From Dorea sp. 5-2 (GTDB taxonomy: Bacteria; Bacillota; Clostridia; Lachnospirales; Lachnospiraceae), in the NCBI RefSeq assembly GCF_000403455.2, contig NZ_KE159770.1, positions 36,619-100,618 on the forward strand: 64,000 nucleotides of DNA. The letters are read 5' to 3'. The notes under the pieces are model-generated. The model made no database searches, was not told where the DNA came from, and saw only the letters and a list, made by a program, of their open reading frames with translations. Shown here piece by piece: positions 1 through 8,296 of this stretch (its first letter is position 1; each line of letters begins with the position of its first letter). The position numbers were made by a program, and so were the translations under genes.

Positions 1-1
1 T

Positions 2-337
2 GTCAGCATGACAGAAGGGGAGATCACGAACCTGGGATGGCTAGAAAAAGGCGGATATCGCGTCGGAATTACGTCAAATAGTGGTATTTATTATTACTAC
101 GCTCACTTAGACTCGTATGCCGGGCTTCAAAAAGGGCAGAAAGTCAGGGCGGGAACGTTGTTAGGGTACATGGGGGATTCCGGATATGGGCCGGAAGGGA
201 CGAAAGGACAGTTCGCGGTGCATCTGCATGTCGGGATCTACTCTTTTAAGGACGGAAAGGAGATCAGTGTCAATCCCTATTATGTCCTGTTGTCTCTGGA
301 AGATAAGAAGTTAGAATACGAGTATCAGCTTCCATAA
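2..337 (+). CDS. M23-family peptidase, C-terminal part (5' end outside window)
   Basis: The reading frame is open from the first bases of the window, so the gene begins upstream and only about 111 C-terminal residues are seen. They carry the end of a LytM/M23 zinc endopeptidase domain: a GGYRVGI strand, the YAHL motif, a KGQKVRAG turn, an MGDSGYG segment and the HLHVGI motif, whose first His is a family zinc or catalytic ligand. The family cleaves peptidoglycan cross-bridges outside the cell or during sporulation. The substrate and cell-wall-binding parts cannot be judged because the N-terminus is missing. The next gene starts 100 bp downstream behind its own ribosome site. Confidence 0.85.
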   Translation, partial: VSMTEGEITNLGWLEKGGYRVGITSNSGIYYYYAHLDSYAGLQKGQKVRAGTLLGYMGDSGYGPEGTKGQFAVHLHVGIYSFKDGKEISVNPYYVLLSLEDKKLEYEYQLP

Positions 338-436
338 TTTTCGCAGATATGTTATACTATGAAATACGTGAATTTTAGGAATTATTATGGTACAAATGAA
401 TTGACAAGTGAATTGACATAAGAATCAGGAGGAAAT

Positions 437-1816
437 ATGAATCTGCCAGCCTCATTTGAAGAAAAGATGCGTACCCTGCTTGGGGAAGAGATGGACGCAT
501 ATCTTGCATGTTATGAAGAACCCAGGTATTACGGCATGCGGGTGAATACCAGTAAGATCAGCGCAGAAGAATTCCGGAAGATCTGTCCCTTTGAGATCAC
601 GCCGATCCCGTGGATTAAGAACGGCTTCTATTATGACGGGGAGCATGTCTCTCCGGCAAAGCATCCATATTATTTTGCCGGATTATACTATCTTCAGGAA
701 CCAAGCGCCATGACTCCGGCGAACCGGCTGCCGGTAGAGCCGGGGGATAAGGTTCTGGACGTCTGTGCGGCGCCGGGGGGAAAAGCGACGGAATTAGGAG
801 CGAGGCTTAGAGGAGAAGGGCTTCTGGTCGCTAACGATATCAGCAGTTCGAGGGCAAAAGGGCTGCTTAAGAATATAGAAGTCTTTGGAATCGGAAATAT
901 TCTGGTGCTCAGTGAAGAACCGGGGAAATTAGAACAGTATTTTACGGAATATTTCGACAAGATATTGATCGACGCGCCTTGTTCGGGAGAAGGCATGTTC
1001 CGCAAGGATAAGAAGATGGTGAAAGCCTGGGAAGAGCATGGTCCGGAGTATTTTTGCAAGATCCAGAGAAGTATCATCCTGCAGGCGGCGCGGATGCTGA
1101 AACCAGGCGGTATGATGCTGTATTCGACCTGCACCTTTGACAGCCGGGAGAATGAGTCCATTATCGGACAATTACGGAAAGAGTATCCAAAGTTTCAGAT
1201 TCTTGAGATCGCTTCTTACGAAGGATTCCGGGAAGGGATGCCCGAAGCGATGGAAGATCCGGACGAAGAGATCAGAAAAACGGTTCGGATCTTCCCGCAC
1301 AGGATGAAAGGTGAAGGGCATTATCTGGCGCTTCTCAGGAAGGGAGAAGCGGTCATTCCCGGAGAGCTTCCTGTGAAGAAGAAAGGCGCAGGCAAGATCC
1401 CGGAGGCGGTTGATGAATTCTTCAGGGATGTTTCATGGAGGCTTGACGGCGCGCGGCTAGATATCCATGGAGAACGGGTCTATTATATGCCGCAAGGGCT
1501 TCCTGATGTCCGGGGGATCCGTTTTCTCCGTACAGGGCTGTTGCTCGGGGAGCTTAAGAAGAACCGTTTTGAACCAAGCCAGGCGCTGGCGATGTATCTG
1601 AAGAAGGAAGAATATGCGCATTGTATCGACTTGCCGGCAGAAGATGAACGGATCAGGAGATACCTGAAGGGAGAGACGCTGGATGTGGAAGAACTGGTGC
1701 CGGTGAAGGAGAAAGGGTGGAGGCTCGTCTGTGTGGACGGGTATCCGCTTGGATGGGGGAAATTAAGCAAAGGCATGCTGAAGAATAAGTATTTGCCGGG
1801 ATGGAGGTTATGCTGA
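437..1816 (+). CDS. rsmF: RsmF/NOL1-NOP2-Sun family rRNA cytosine-C5 methyltransferase
   Basis: The 459-residue protein has the m5C RNA methyltransferase layout. An N-terminal RNA-binding part is followed by the SAM-binding motif DVCAAPGGK (about residues 108-116), the motif DAPCSGEG with Cys182, and STCTF with Cys232. In this family one Cys attacks C6 of the cytosine and the other releases the enzyme. A C-terminal extension of about 170 residues matches the length of the RsmF/YebU branch rather than shorter RsmB proteins. An AGGAGG site precedes the ATG. The stop codon overlaps the start of the next gene, also an RNA-modifying enzyme. The exact target base in rRNA is inferred only from the family. 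Confidence 0.85.
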   Translation: MNLPASFEEKMRTLLGEEMDAYLACYEEPRYYGMRVNTSKISAEEFRKICPFEITPIPWIKNGFYYDGEHVSPAKHPYYFAGLYYLQEPSAMTPANRLPVEPGDKVLDVCAAPGGKATELGARLRGEGLLVANDISSSRAKGLLKNIEVFGIGNILVLSEEPGKLEQYFTEYFDKILIDAPCSGEGMFRKDKKMVKAWEEHGPEYFCKIQRSIILQAARMLKPGGMMLYSTCTFDSRENESIIGQLRKEYPKFQILEIASYEGFREGMPEAMEDPDEEIRKTVRIFPHRMKGEGHYLALLRKGEAVIPGELPVKKKGAGKIPEAVDEFFRDVSWRLDGARLDIHGERVYYMPQGLPDVRGIRFLRTGLLLGELKKNRFEPSQALAMYLKKEEYAHCIDLPAEDERIRRYLKGETLDVEELVPVKEKGWRLVCVDGYPLGWGKLSKGMLKNKYLPGWRLC

Positions 1817-2553
1817 TGATCCGTCTGGATAAATATCTGGCGGATATGGGGATCGGTACCCGCCAGGAAGTGAAAAAACATATCCGGAAAGGACAGATCA
1901 CGGTAAACGGGGAGGCGGTTACCGCCCCTGAGACGAAGGTCTGCGAAGGGAAAGATGAAGTAAAGATGGATGGGAAGCCGGTCTCTTACGCTTCTTATGA
2001 ATATTATATGCTCCATAAACCGTCAGGCGTTGTATCTGCGACAGAGGATCCAAGGGAGCGGACGGTGATCGATCTGATCCGGGAGAAGAAGCGGAAGGAT
2101 CTGTTCCCGGTGGGGCGTCTTGATAAGGATACGGAAGGGCTTCTTCTGATCACCAATGACGGAGTGCTCGCCCACAGCCTGTTGTCCCCGAAGAAACACG
2201 TGGATAAGACTTATTATGCGCGGATCCAGGGATGTGTGACCAGGGAAGACGTGGAGCGGTTCGCCGCCGGGCTTGACATCGGATCAGAGGGAGCGAAAGA
2301 GCGGACACGCCCGGGGGTATTGGAGATCTTGAAAAGCGGTGAAGAATCGGAGATCCGCCTTACGATACAGGAAGGAAAATATCACCAGGTTAAGCGGATG
2401 TTCGAAGCCGTAGGTAAGAAGGTTCTGTATCTTAAGCGGGAGCGTATGGGAACGCTTTGCCTGGATGAGGGATTAAAGCCGGGAGAGTACCGGAGCCTGA
2501 CGAAAAAGGAATTGGAATACTTGCAAATGAATCAAAAAGGAGTCAGCAGATGA
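1816..2553 (+). CDS. RsuA/RluB-family pseudouridine synthase with S4 domain
   Basis: This 245-residue protein starts with an S4 RNA-binding domain (MIRLDKYLADMGIGTRQEV onward). The catalytic domain follows, with the signature GRLDKDTEGLLL, in which Asp103 is the expected nucleophile. The family isomerises one uridine in 16S or 23S rNA; RsuA, RluB, RluE and RluF types cannot be told apart by eye. I chose ATG 1816 because it overlaps the preceding stop as TGATG and has GGAGG 8 bp upstream. The in-frame ATG at 1801 lies inside the previous gene and lacks a site. It is translationally coupled to the upstream methyltransferase gene. Confidence 0.88.
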   Translation: MIRLDKYLADMGIGTRQEVKKHIRKGQITVNGEAVTAPETKVCEGKDEVKMDGKPVSYASYEYYMLHKPSGVVSATEDPRERTVIDLIREKKRKDLFPVGRLDKDTEGLLLITNDGVLAHSLLSPKKHVDKTYYARIQGCVTREDVERFAAGLDIGSEGAKERTRPGVLEILKSGEESEIRLTIQEGKYHQVKRMFEAVGKKVLYLKRERMGTLCLDEGLKPGEYRSLTKKELEYLQMNQKGVSR

Positions 2554-3233
2554 TAGAGACAAAGATGTTGGACGGGATTGACGCGGTCATATTTGACATG
2601 GATGGCACACTGATCGATTCGATGTGGATCTGGCCGTCGATCGACGAGGTATATCTTAAGAAATATAACCTGGTTGAACCGGAGAATTTTCATGAAGATA
2701 TAGAAGGAATGAGTTATACGGAAGTATCGCAGTATTTTCTCGAGGCGTTTCCGACCCTTTCCTGCACGCAGCAGGAGATCATGGACGAATGGACGGAGAT
2801 GGCGCGTGAACGCTATATGAACGAAGCGCCGTTGAAGGAAGGCGCCCGTGAGTTCATTCTGGAGATGAGGCGGCAGGGGAAGAAGATCGGGATCGCGACA
2901 AGCAATGGAAGGATCCTGGTGGAGGATACGCTTAAGGCATTAGAAGCGGCGGAATTGTTCGACGTGGTGAGAACGGCGTGCGAGGTGGCAAAAGGGAAGC
3001 CCGCGCCGGACGTCTATCTGCTGGCGGCAAAAGATATGGAGGTAGATCCCGGACGCTGCCTTGTGTTCGAGGATGTTCCGATGGGAATTCTGGCAGGGAA
3101 GAATGCGGGCATGAAGGTATGCGCCGTGGATGATGAATTCTCCAGGTATCAGGAAGAGAAGAAGAGAAGCCTTGCGGATTATTACATATACAGTTATGAT
3201 GATATCAAGAATGAAACATATGAAGTATTGTAG
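2550..3233 (+). CDS. HAD-superfamily phosphatase, beta-phosphoglucomutase-like
   Basis: The 227-residue protein has HAD motif I DMDGT with Asp16 and Asp18, a helical cap of subfamily I, the ATSNG motif II, the Lys in AKGKPAPD, and FEDVPMGILAGKNAGM as motif IV. This is the layout of small-molecule phosphatases or phosphomutases such as beta-PGM and sugar phosphatases. The substrate cannot be read from sequence. The start overlaps the previous stop by 4 bp. The last codons and the stop lie in the first copy of a 39-bp tandem duplication that continues past the gene. Confidence 0.88.
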   Translation: MIETKMLDGIDAVIFDMDGTLIDSMWIWPSIDEVYLKKYNLVEPENFHEDIEGMSYTEVSQYFLEAFPTLSCTQQEIMDEWTEMARERYMNEAPLKEGAREFILEMRRQGKKIGIATSNGRILVEDTLKALEAAELFDVVRTACEVAKGKPAPDVYLLAAKDMEVDPGRCLVFEDVPMGILAGKNAGMKVCAVDDEFSRYQEEKKRSLADYYIYSYDDIKNETYEVL

Positions 3234-3281
3234 ATAGAAATCATCAAGAATGAAACATATGAAGTATTGTAGATAGAAATT
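3204..3281. repeat. 39-bp tandem duplication spanning the HAD gene stop codon
   Basis: Two adjacent 39-bp units (3204-3242 and 3243-3281) differ only at the last base. The unit begins ATCAAGAATGAAACATATG and includes the terminal codons and stop of the upstream gene, so the second copy is a non-coding echo of the gene's 3' end. Replication slippage or a recent duplication is the simplest origin. Confidence 0.95.
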
Positions 3282-3314
3282 ATGACGGAGAAATACAGAT
3301 ATGGGGTGGAATAG

Positions 3315-5249
3315 ATGAGTGCGGGGTTTTTGCCTGTCTCGCGGCAGGAGATGGAAGCGCGCGGTTGGAACAGAGTGGACTTTGTCTATATATCGGGGGA
3401 TGCCTATGTGGATCATCCTTCCTTTGGACATGCGGTCATCACAAGGGTTTTAGAAGCACATGGGTATAAAGTCGGGATCATCGCACAGCCTGACTGGAAG
3501 GATCCTTCCAGTGTGACGGAGTTTGGAGAGCCGCGTCTTGGGTTCCTTGTCTCAGCCGGGAATATGGACTCCATGGTAAATCATTATTCCGTGTCGAAAA
3601 AGCACAGGAAGACGGATGCATTTTCACCCGGGGGCGTGATGGGGAAGCGGCCGGATTATGCGGTTACTGTCTATGGCAATCTGATCCGGCAGACGTATAA
3701 GAAGGTTCCGGTCATCCTGGGCGGCATAGAAGCAAGCTTAAGAAGGCTTGCGCATTATGACTACTGGTCTGACAGGCTCAGGCGGTCCGTACTTCTGGAT
3801 TCGGGCGCCGATCTGATCTCCTATGGTATGGGGGAGCGTTCTATTGTGGAGATTGCAGAAGCGCTGGACAGCGGGATTGCGATCCATGATATCACCTTCA
3901 TTCCGGGAACCGTCTACAAGACGAAGGACGCAGGCGGAGTATATGATGCGGTTATGCTGCCCGGCTATGAAGAGATGAAGAAAGATAAGACTTTATATGC
4001 CAAAAGCTTCTATACACAATATTGTAATACGGATCCTTTCTCCGGGAAACGGTTGGTGGAACCTTACGGGGAGCGCCAGTATATCGTACAGAATCCTCCT
4101 GCCATGCCGCTTGATCAGACGGAGATGGACGAGGTCTATGGTTATCCCTATATGCGGACGTATCACCCGTCCTATGAGGGGGAAGGCGGCGTACCGGCGA
4201 TCGCGGAAGTGAAGTTTAGCCTGATCAGCAACAGGGGGTGTTTTGGCGGTTGTAATTTCTGCGCGCTTACCTTTCATCAGGGGCGGATCGTACAGACAAG
4301 GAGCCACGATTCTCTGGTAAGAGAGGCAGAACGTTTCTTGGATGACAGCGATTTCAAGGGTTATATCCATGACGTAGGCGGGCCTACGGCAGATTTCCGG
4401 CATCCGTCCTGTGAGAAGCAGATGGTATGCGGAGTGTGCAAAGAAAAGCAGTGCCTCTATCCAAAGCCGTGCAGGAACTTAAGGGCGGAGCATAGAGATT
4501 ATATCGCGCTGCTTCGCCGTCTGAGAAGCATTCCCGGTATAAAGAAGGTTTTTATCCGTTCCGGGATCCGGTTTGACTATGTCCTGGCGGATCAGGAGGA
4601 TCGTTTTCTGAATGAGTTGTGCGAGCATCATGTAAGCGGACAGCTTAAAGTTGCGCCGGAGCATGTGTCGGACGCGGTGCTCCGGATGATGGGAAAGCCG
4701 CAGAACAGCGTTTACCAGTCTTTTGTGAAAAAGTACGAAGCGATCAATCGGAGACTGGGAAAGAAGCAGTACCTTGTACCGTATCTGATGTCTTCTCATC
4801 CTGGTTGTACCATGAAAGAAGCGGTCAGGCTTGCGGAATATCTCCGGGATCTGGGCTATATGCCGGAGCAGGTGCAGGATTTCTACCCGACTCCTTCCAC
4901 GATTTCGACTTGTATGTATCATACCGGGGTAGATCCAAGAGATATGAAACCGGTATATGTGCCGAAGGATCCTCATGAAAAAGCGATACAGAGGGCGTTG
5001 ATCCAGTACCGGGATCCGAAGAATTATGACCTGGTCCTGGAAGCCCTGCAGAAGACAGGGCGGATGGATCTGGTGGGGTACGGCAGACAATGTCTGTTAA
5101 GGCCGCGTCCGGGGCAGGGGGCAGCCGCCCGGTCCGCAGGGCAGTCCTGCGGGCAGGGACAACAGAAAACAAGATTAAAGAATAATGGGAAAGCCGGAAA
5201 GAAAAAGACCATCCGGAATGTTCATAAGAAGAAAACAAGGAGCAGCTGA
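3315..5249 (+). CDS. YgiQ-family radical SAM protein
   Basis: The 644-residue protein matches the YgiQ (UPF0313) family in its N-terminal B12-binding-like region and in the radical SAM cluster CFGGCNFC (Cys309, Cys313, Cys316), which would bind a [4Fe-4S] cluster and cleave SAM. A second Cys group (CGVCKEKQCLYPKPC, about residues 380-394) may bind further metal or iron-sulfur. The C-terminal 50 residues are low-complexity and strongly basic (RPRPGQG, then Lys-rich), suggesting nucleic acid contact. The reaction of the family is not settled. A purine-rich site (GGGGTGGA) precedes the ATG. Confidence 0.85.
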   Translation: MSAGFLPVSRQEMEARGWNRVDFVYISGDAYVDHPSFGHAVITRVLEAHGYKVGIIAQPDWKDPSSVTEFGEPRLGFLVSAGNMDSMVNHYSVSKKHRKTDAFSPGGVMGKRPDYAVTVYGNLIRQTYKKVPVILGGIEASLRRLAHYDYWSDRLRRSVLLDSGADLISYGMGERSIVEIAEALDSGIAIHDITFIPGTVYKTKDAGGVYDAVMLPGYEEMKKDKTLYAKSFYTQYCNTDPFSGKRLVEPYGERQYIVQNPPAMPLDQTEMDEVYGYPYMRTYHPSYEGEGGVPAIAEVKFSLISNRGCFGGCNFCALTFHQGRIVQTRSHDSLVREAERFLDDSDFKGYIHDVGGPTADFRHPSCEKQMVCGVCKEKQCLYPKPCRNLRAEHRDYIALLRRLRSIPGIKKVFIRSGIRFDYVLADQEDRFLNELCEHHVSGQLKVAPEHVSDAVLRMMGKPQNSVYQSFVKKYEAINRRLGKKQYLVPYLMSSHPGCTMKEAVRLAEYLRDLGYMPEQVQDFYPTPSTISTCMYHTGVDPRDMKPVYVPKDPHEKAIQRALIQYRDPKNYDLVLEALQKTGRMDLVGYGRQCLLRPRPGQGAAARSAGQSCGQGQQKTRLKNNGKAGKKKTIRNVHKKKTRSS

Positions 5250-5271
5250 ATCAGAAAAAGGAGATAGTAGA

Positions 5272-6036
5272 ATGAGAATCGCGGTTGTAACAGGGGCGTC
5301 GTCCGGGATCGGAAGAGAATTTGCGCTTCAGATCCCGAAGGTATATAAGCGCCTGGATGAGATATGGGTAGTGGCAAGGAGGACAGAACGCCTGAAAAAT
5401 CTGCAGAAACAGTGTCCTGTTCCGGTCAGGATCTTTGACGGAGATATGCAGAGGGATTATATATATGAACGGATCGAAAGAGAGATGGAGCGGCAGGGAG
5501 CCGATATCCGTATGTTGGTCAACGCCGCCGGTTACGGGAAGACGGGCGTCTTTGGCGAGATCGATCCGGATGAGCAGTTGGGGATGATCGCTTTGAATTG
5601 TCATGCATTGACGAAAATCATCCAGATATGCTTGCCTTATTTGTCCAAGGGAAGTAGAATAGTAAATGTTGCATCGGCTGCGGCTTTTTCACCGCAGCCG
5701 GGATTCGCGGTATACGCCGCTTCGAAATCTTATGTCTATAGCCTGTCCAGGGCGCTTGGGGCGGAGCTAAAGAGCCGGGGGATCGTCGTGACGGCGGTCT
5801 GTCCGGGACCGGTGGCTACGGAATTCTTCCTGCGGTCAGGCACTCTGCCGAATCCCTTCAAAGACGCGGTGGGGGCAGATGTAAAGCAGGTAGTCCGCCA
5901 GGCGCTTCAGGATTCGGTCAGGAGGAAGCCGGTATCGGTATACGGGGCTTTGATGAAATCCCTTAGGATTGCCGCCAGGCTCATACCGGATTCGATGATC
6001 ACAGAGATCCTCCGGCGGATGAATAAGATCGGATAG
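5272..6036 (+). CDS. SDR-family NAD(P)-dependent oxidoreductase
   Basis: The 254-residue protein is a classical short-chain dehydrogenase. It has the Rossmann motif VVTGASSGIGREF at the N-terminus, NAAGYG in the middle, a catalytic Ser in NVASAAAF, the YAASK pair (Tyr and Lys), and CPGPVATEF after it. The substrate is unknown. I chose ATG 5272 because AAAAGGAGA lies 8-14 bp upstream and the protein begins as the family does. A longer frame from 5185 overlaps the preceding gene and adds an unrelated basic tail. Confidence 0.9.
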   Translation: MRIAVVTGASSGIGREFALQIPKVYKRLDEIWVVARRTERLKNLQKQCPVPVRIFDGDMQRDYIYERIEREMERQGADIRMLVNAAGYGKTGVFGEIDPDEQLGMIALNCHALTKIIQICLPYLSKGSRIVNVASAAAFSPQPGFAVYAASKSYVYSLSRALGAELKSRGIVVTAVCPGPVATEFFLRSGTLPNPFKDAVGADVKQVVRQALQDSVRRKPVSVYGALMKSLRIAARLIPDSMITEILRRMNKIG

Positions 6037-6078
6037 TCTTTTGGACGGAATGAAATAAGATGAGGGAGTATAAGGGAT

Positions 6079-6654
6079 ATGAAGATTGAGAAGGGAAATC
6101 CTGGTTATATCAAAGCGAGGAAAACAAAATATCTGATATGGGCGCTTGTGGAATTCGCGGTCGTGCTTGCCATATTTATCCTTGGATATGTCCAGACAGG
6201 AACACGGAAAAATCTATTGACGGTCGTGGCTGCGGTGGGATGTCTGCCAGCCGCCAAGATGTTGGTTGAATTCATCGTCATGTATCCGTATAAAGGGATA
6301 GAGGAAGAGAAATACCAGGAGATCAATGAAAAGGCGCCGCTGATCCTGCGTCTGTATGATATGCTGATCTCCAGTCCGCAGAAGCTTATGCCGATAGATG
6401 CGCTCGTGATATCCGGGCATATCGTCTGCGGTTATACGAGCAGCCCCAAGACGGATGAGGATTTTCTTGCAAAATATCTTAAGAAGACATTGGAAGACAA
6501 TCATTATGATAAGATGACCGTAAAGATCTTCCATGATTATAAGATGTTTCTTGCCAGGGCAGAAGGGATGAACAATATCGCGTCTGTGGAGCAGCCGGAG
6601 AATAACCGGAGAGAACGAAAGATCCGGGATACTCTATTCACGGTCTGCATGTAG
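6079..6654 (+). CDS. Hypothetical membrane protein with two N-terminal membrane segments
   Basis: The 191-residue protein has a basic N-terminus and two hydrophobic segments (about residues 17-38 and 48-68). A soluble domain of about 115 residues follows, presumably cytoplasmic, containing the stretch MPIDALVISGHIVCGYTSSP. I do not recognise the family. It sits 20 bp upstream of an RluA-type gene and is probably in the same transcript. It ends in a charged tail. No catalytic motif was seen. Confidence 0.7.
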   Translation: MKIEKGNPGYIKARKTKYLIWALVEFAVVLAIFILGYVQTGTRKNLLTVVAAVGCLPAAKMLVEFIVMYPYKGIEEEKYQEINEKAPLILRLYDMLISSPQKLMPIDALVISGHIVCGYTSSPKTDEDFLAKYLKKTLEDNHYDKMTVKIFHDYKMFLARAEGMNNIASVEQPENNRRERKIRDTLFTVCM

Positions 6655-6675
6655 ACGGAAAGCGGGTTGTGCGGT

Positions 6676-7686
6676 ATGAGAGAGATCATAGTCAGAGAAA
6701 ACGAAGCGGGGCAGAGGCTGGATAAATTCCTCAGGAAATATATGAGCGAAGCGCCGGGAAGTTTTCTGTATAAGATGCTACGCAAGAAGAATATCGTATG
6801 GAATGGGAAAAAGGCGACCGGAAGCGAGAAATTAAAGGAAGGGGATCGTATCCGTCTGTTTTTGTCGGACGAGACCATCCGGCAGTTTTCGGCAGAGGCG
6901 CAGCCGCAGGGCGGACAGGAGATGGTCCCTGTGGGGATGATACCGGATATCATATATGAAGACAGGCATATCCTGCTTCTGAATAAGCCAGCCGGAATGT
7001 TGTCTCAGAAGGCAAAGAAAGAAGATATATCCGTGGTAGAATATGTCATCTCGTATCTGCTTGCGCAAGGGGAGATCACGCAGGAAAGCTTAAGGACTTT
7101 TAAGCCTTCCGTATGTAACCGCCTGGACCGCAATACGACCGGGCTGATCATTGCGGGAAAGAGCCTTGCAGGACTGCAGGCGGCGGCTTCTTTGCTCAAG
7201 GAGCGGAAGATCCGGAAGTATTATCTGTGTATTGTGAAGGGAAAGATCACGGATCAGAGGAAGATCCAAGGATTCCTGACAAAAGACGAGAAGCACAATA
7301 CCGTAAAGATAGCCGCCAAAGGGGACGCCCTGATCGAGACAGAGTATATGCCTCTGGCATGGCGGGAGGATATGACGCTTCTTAAGGTGCATCTCATAAC
7401 GGGGAAGACACATCAGATCCGCGCACATCTGGCGTCTGCGGGACATCCGCTTCTGGGAGATTATAAATACGGCGACCGTGCCTGGAATGATGTCTATAAG
7501 AAGCAGTACCGCACCGGCGCCCAGATGCTGCATGCATATCAGATCATATTCCCACATATGGACGTTCCGTTTGACGGGATATCAAAGAGAGCTTTTTACG
7601 CAGAAGTGCCGCCGGTATTCTGGAGGCTGATCAAGGAGACAGTATGGGAACATGGAACTCAAGAGGCCTTAGAGGTTCGACATTAG
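6676..7686 (+). CDS. RluA-family pseudouridine synthase
   Basis: The 336-residue protein has an N-terminal S4-like domain (EAGQRLDKFLRKY) and the RluA catalytic core, with PSVCNRLDRNTTGL carrying the nucleophile Asp151 and GKTHQIRAHL near the end. The family modifies uridines in 23S rRNA or tRNA; the specific site is unknown. ATG 6676 is the best start, although a TTG at 6667 is in frame and closer to GGAAAG. The 3' end overlaps recU by 43 bp, pointing to coupled expression. Confidence 0.88.
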   Translation: MREIIVRENEAGQRLDKFLRKYMSEAPGSFLYKMLRKKNIVWNGKKATGSEKLKEGDRIRLFLSDETIRQFSAEAQPQGGQEMVPVGMIPDIIYEDRHILLLNKPAGMLSQKAKKEDISVVEYVISYLLAQGEITQESLRTFKPSVCNRLDRNTTGLIIAGKSLAGLQAAASLLKERKIRKYYLCIVKGKITDQRKIQGFLTKDEKHNTVKIAAKGDALIETEYMPLAWREDMTLLKVHLITGKTHQIRAHLASAGHPLLGDYKYGDRAWNDVYKKQYRTGAQMLHAYQIIFPHMDVPFDGISKRAFYAEVPPVFWRLIKETVWEHGTQEALEVRH

Positions 7687-8177
7687 AAGAGATGGTCAAC
7701 CGGACCAATGAATGGTATCTGGAGAAGGGGCTTGCCCTGATCCAGAAGATACCGACGCCGATCACCCCGGTAAAGATGGATAAGGAGCACAGGCATATCA
7801 CGCTGGCATATTTTGACCAGAAAAGTACGATTGATTATATCGGCGCAGTGCAGGGGATCCCGATCTGTTTTGATGCAAAGGAATGCGTGGCGGGGACATT
7901 TCCGCTGCAGAATATTCACGGGCATCAGGTGACTTTCATGAAGAACTTTGAACGTCAGGGGGGGATCGCTTTTGTGCTGATCTATTATTCGGCAAAGAAT
8001 ATACTCTATTATATGCGCCTGGAGGAGCTGCTTGTTTTCTGGAACCGTGCAAAAGAAGGCGGTAGGAAGAGTTTCCGGTTTGAGGAGCTGGATGATAGAT
8101 TCTTCCTGGAATTCAAGCGGGGATACTATGTTCCTTATCTGGATGCTGTGAATCTGGATCTGGAGTTAAGGGACTAG
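7644..8177 (+). CDS. recU: Holliday junction resolvase RecU
   Basis: The 177-residue protein matches RecU along its whole length. It has an N-terminal RG..LEEMVNRTN segment, IQKIPTPITPV, the STIDYIGAVQG segment with catalytic Asp, CFDAKEC with the Glu-Lys pair, then HQVTFMKNFERQGGIAF. RecU cuts Holliday junctions and works with RuvAB and RecA in Firmicutes. It usually neighbours ponA, but here it overlaps the RluA-type gene and is followed by the promoter of the his operon. Confidence 0.9.
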   Translation: MGTWNSRGLRGSTLEEMVNRTNEWYLEKGLALIQKIPTPITPVKMDKEHRHITLAYFDQKSTIDYIGAVQGIPICFDAKECVAGTFPLQNIHGHQVTFMKNFERQGGIAFVLIYYSAKNILYYMRLEELLVFWNRAKEGGRKSFRFEELDDRFFLEFKRGYYVPYLDAVNLDLELRD

Positions 8178-8184
8178 AGCGTGC

Positions 8185-8213
8185 TTGACAAACAGGCAGA
8201 AAATGCTTATAAT
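8185..8213 (+). promoter_or_regulatory. Consensus sigma-A promoter of the his operon
   Basis: TTGACA (8185-8190) and TATAAT (8208-8213) are separated by exactly 17 bp, a perfect vegetative promoter. Transcription would start near 8220 and leave a leader of about 75 nt before hisZ. The leader holds a small AAAGC-GAGA-GCTTT hairpin (about 8244-8257). It is too short for a T-box, and I see no His codon run, so no attenuation signal is evident. Confidence 0.85.
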
Positions 8214-8296
8214 TCTATACGGTTTAATATGGTAGTATACTAAAGCGAGAGCTTTTATGATCGTTATGCCAGAGTGAAGCGAAAGGATGATTACTT

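Noticed and set aside
3204..3281. Start of a CRISPR array
   Set aside because: Only two directly abutting units without spacers; it is a tandem duplication of a gene end.
8214..8296. T-box or histidine attenuator in the his leader
   Set aside because: The leader is only about 75 nt, has no T-box sequence, no His codon run and no terminator.
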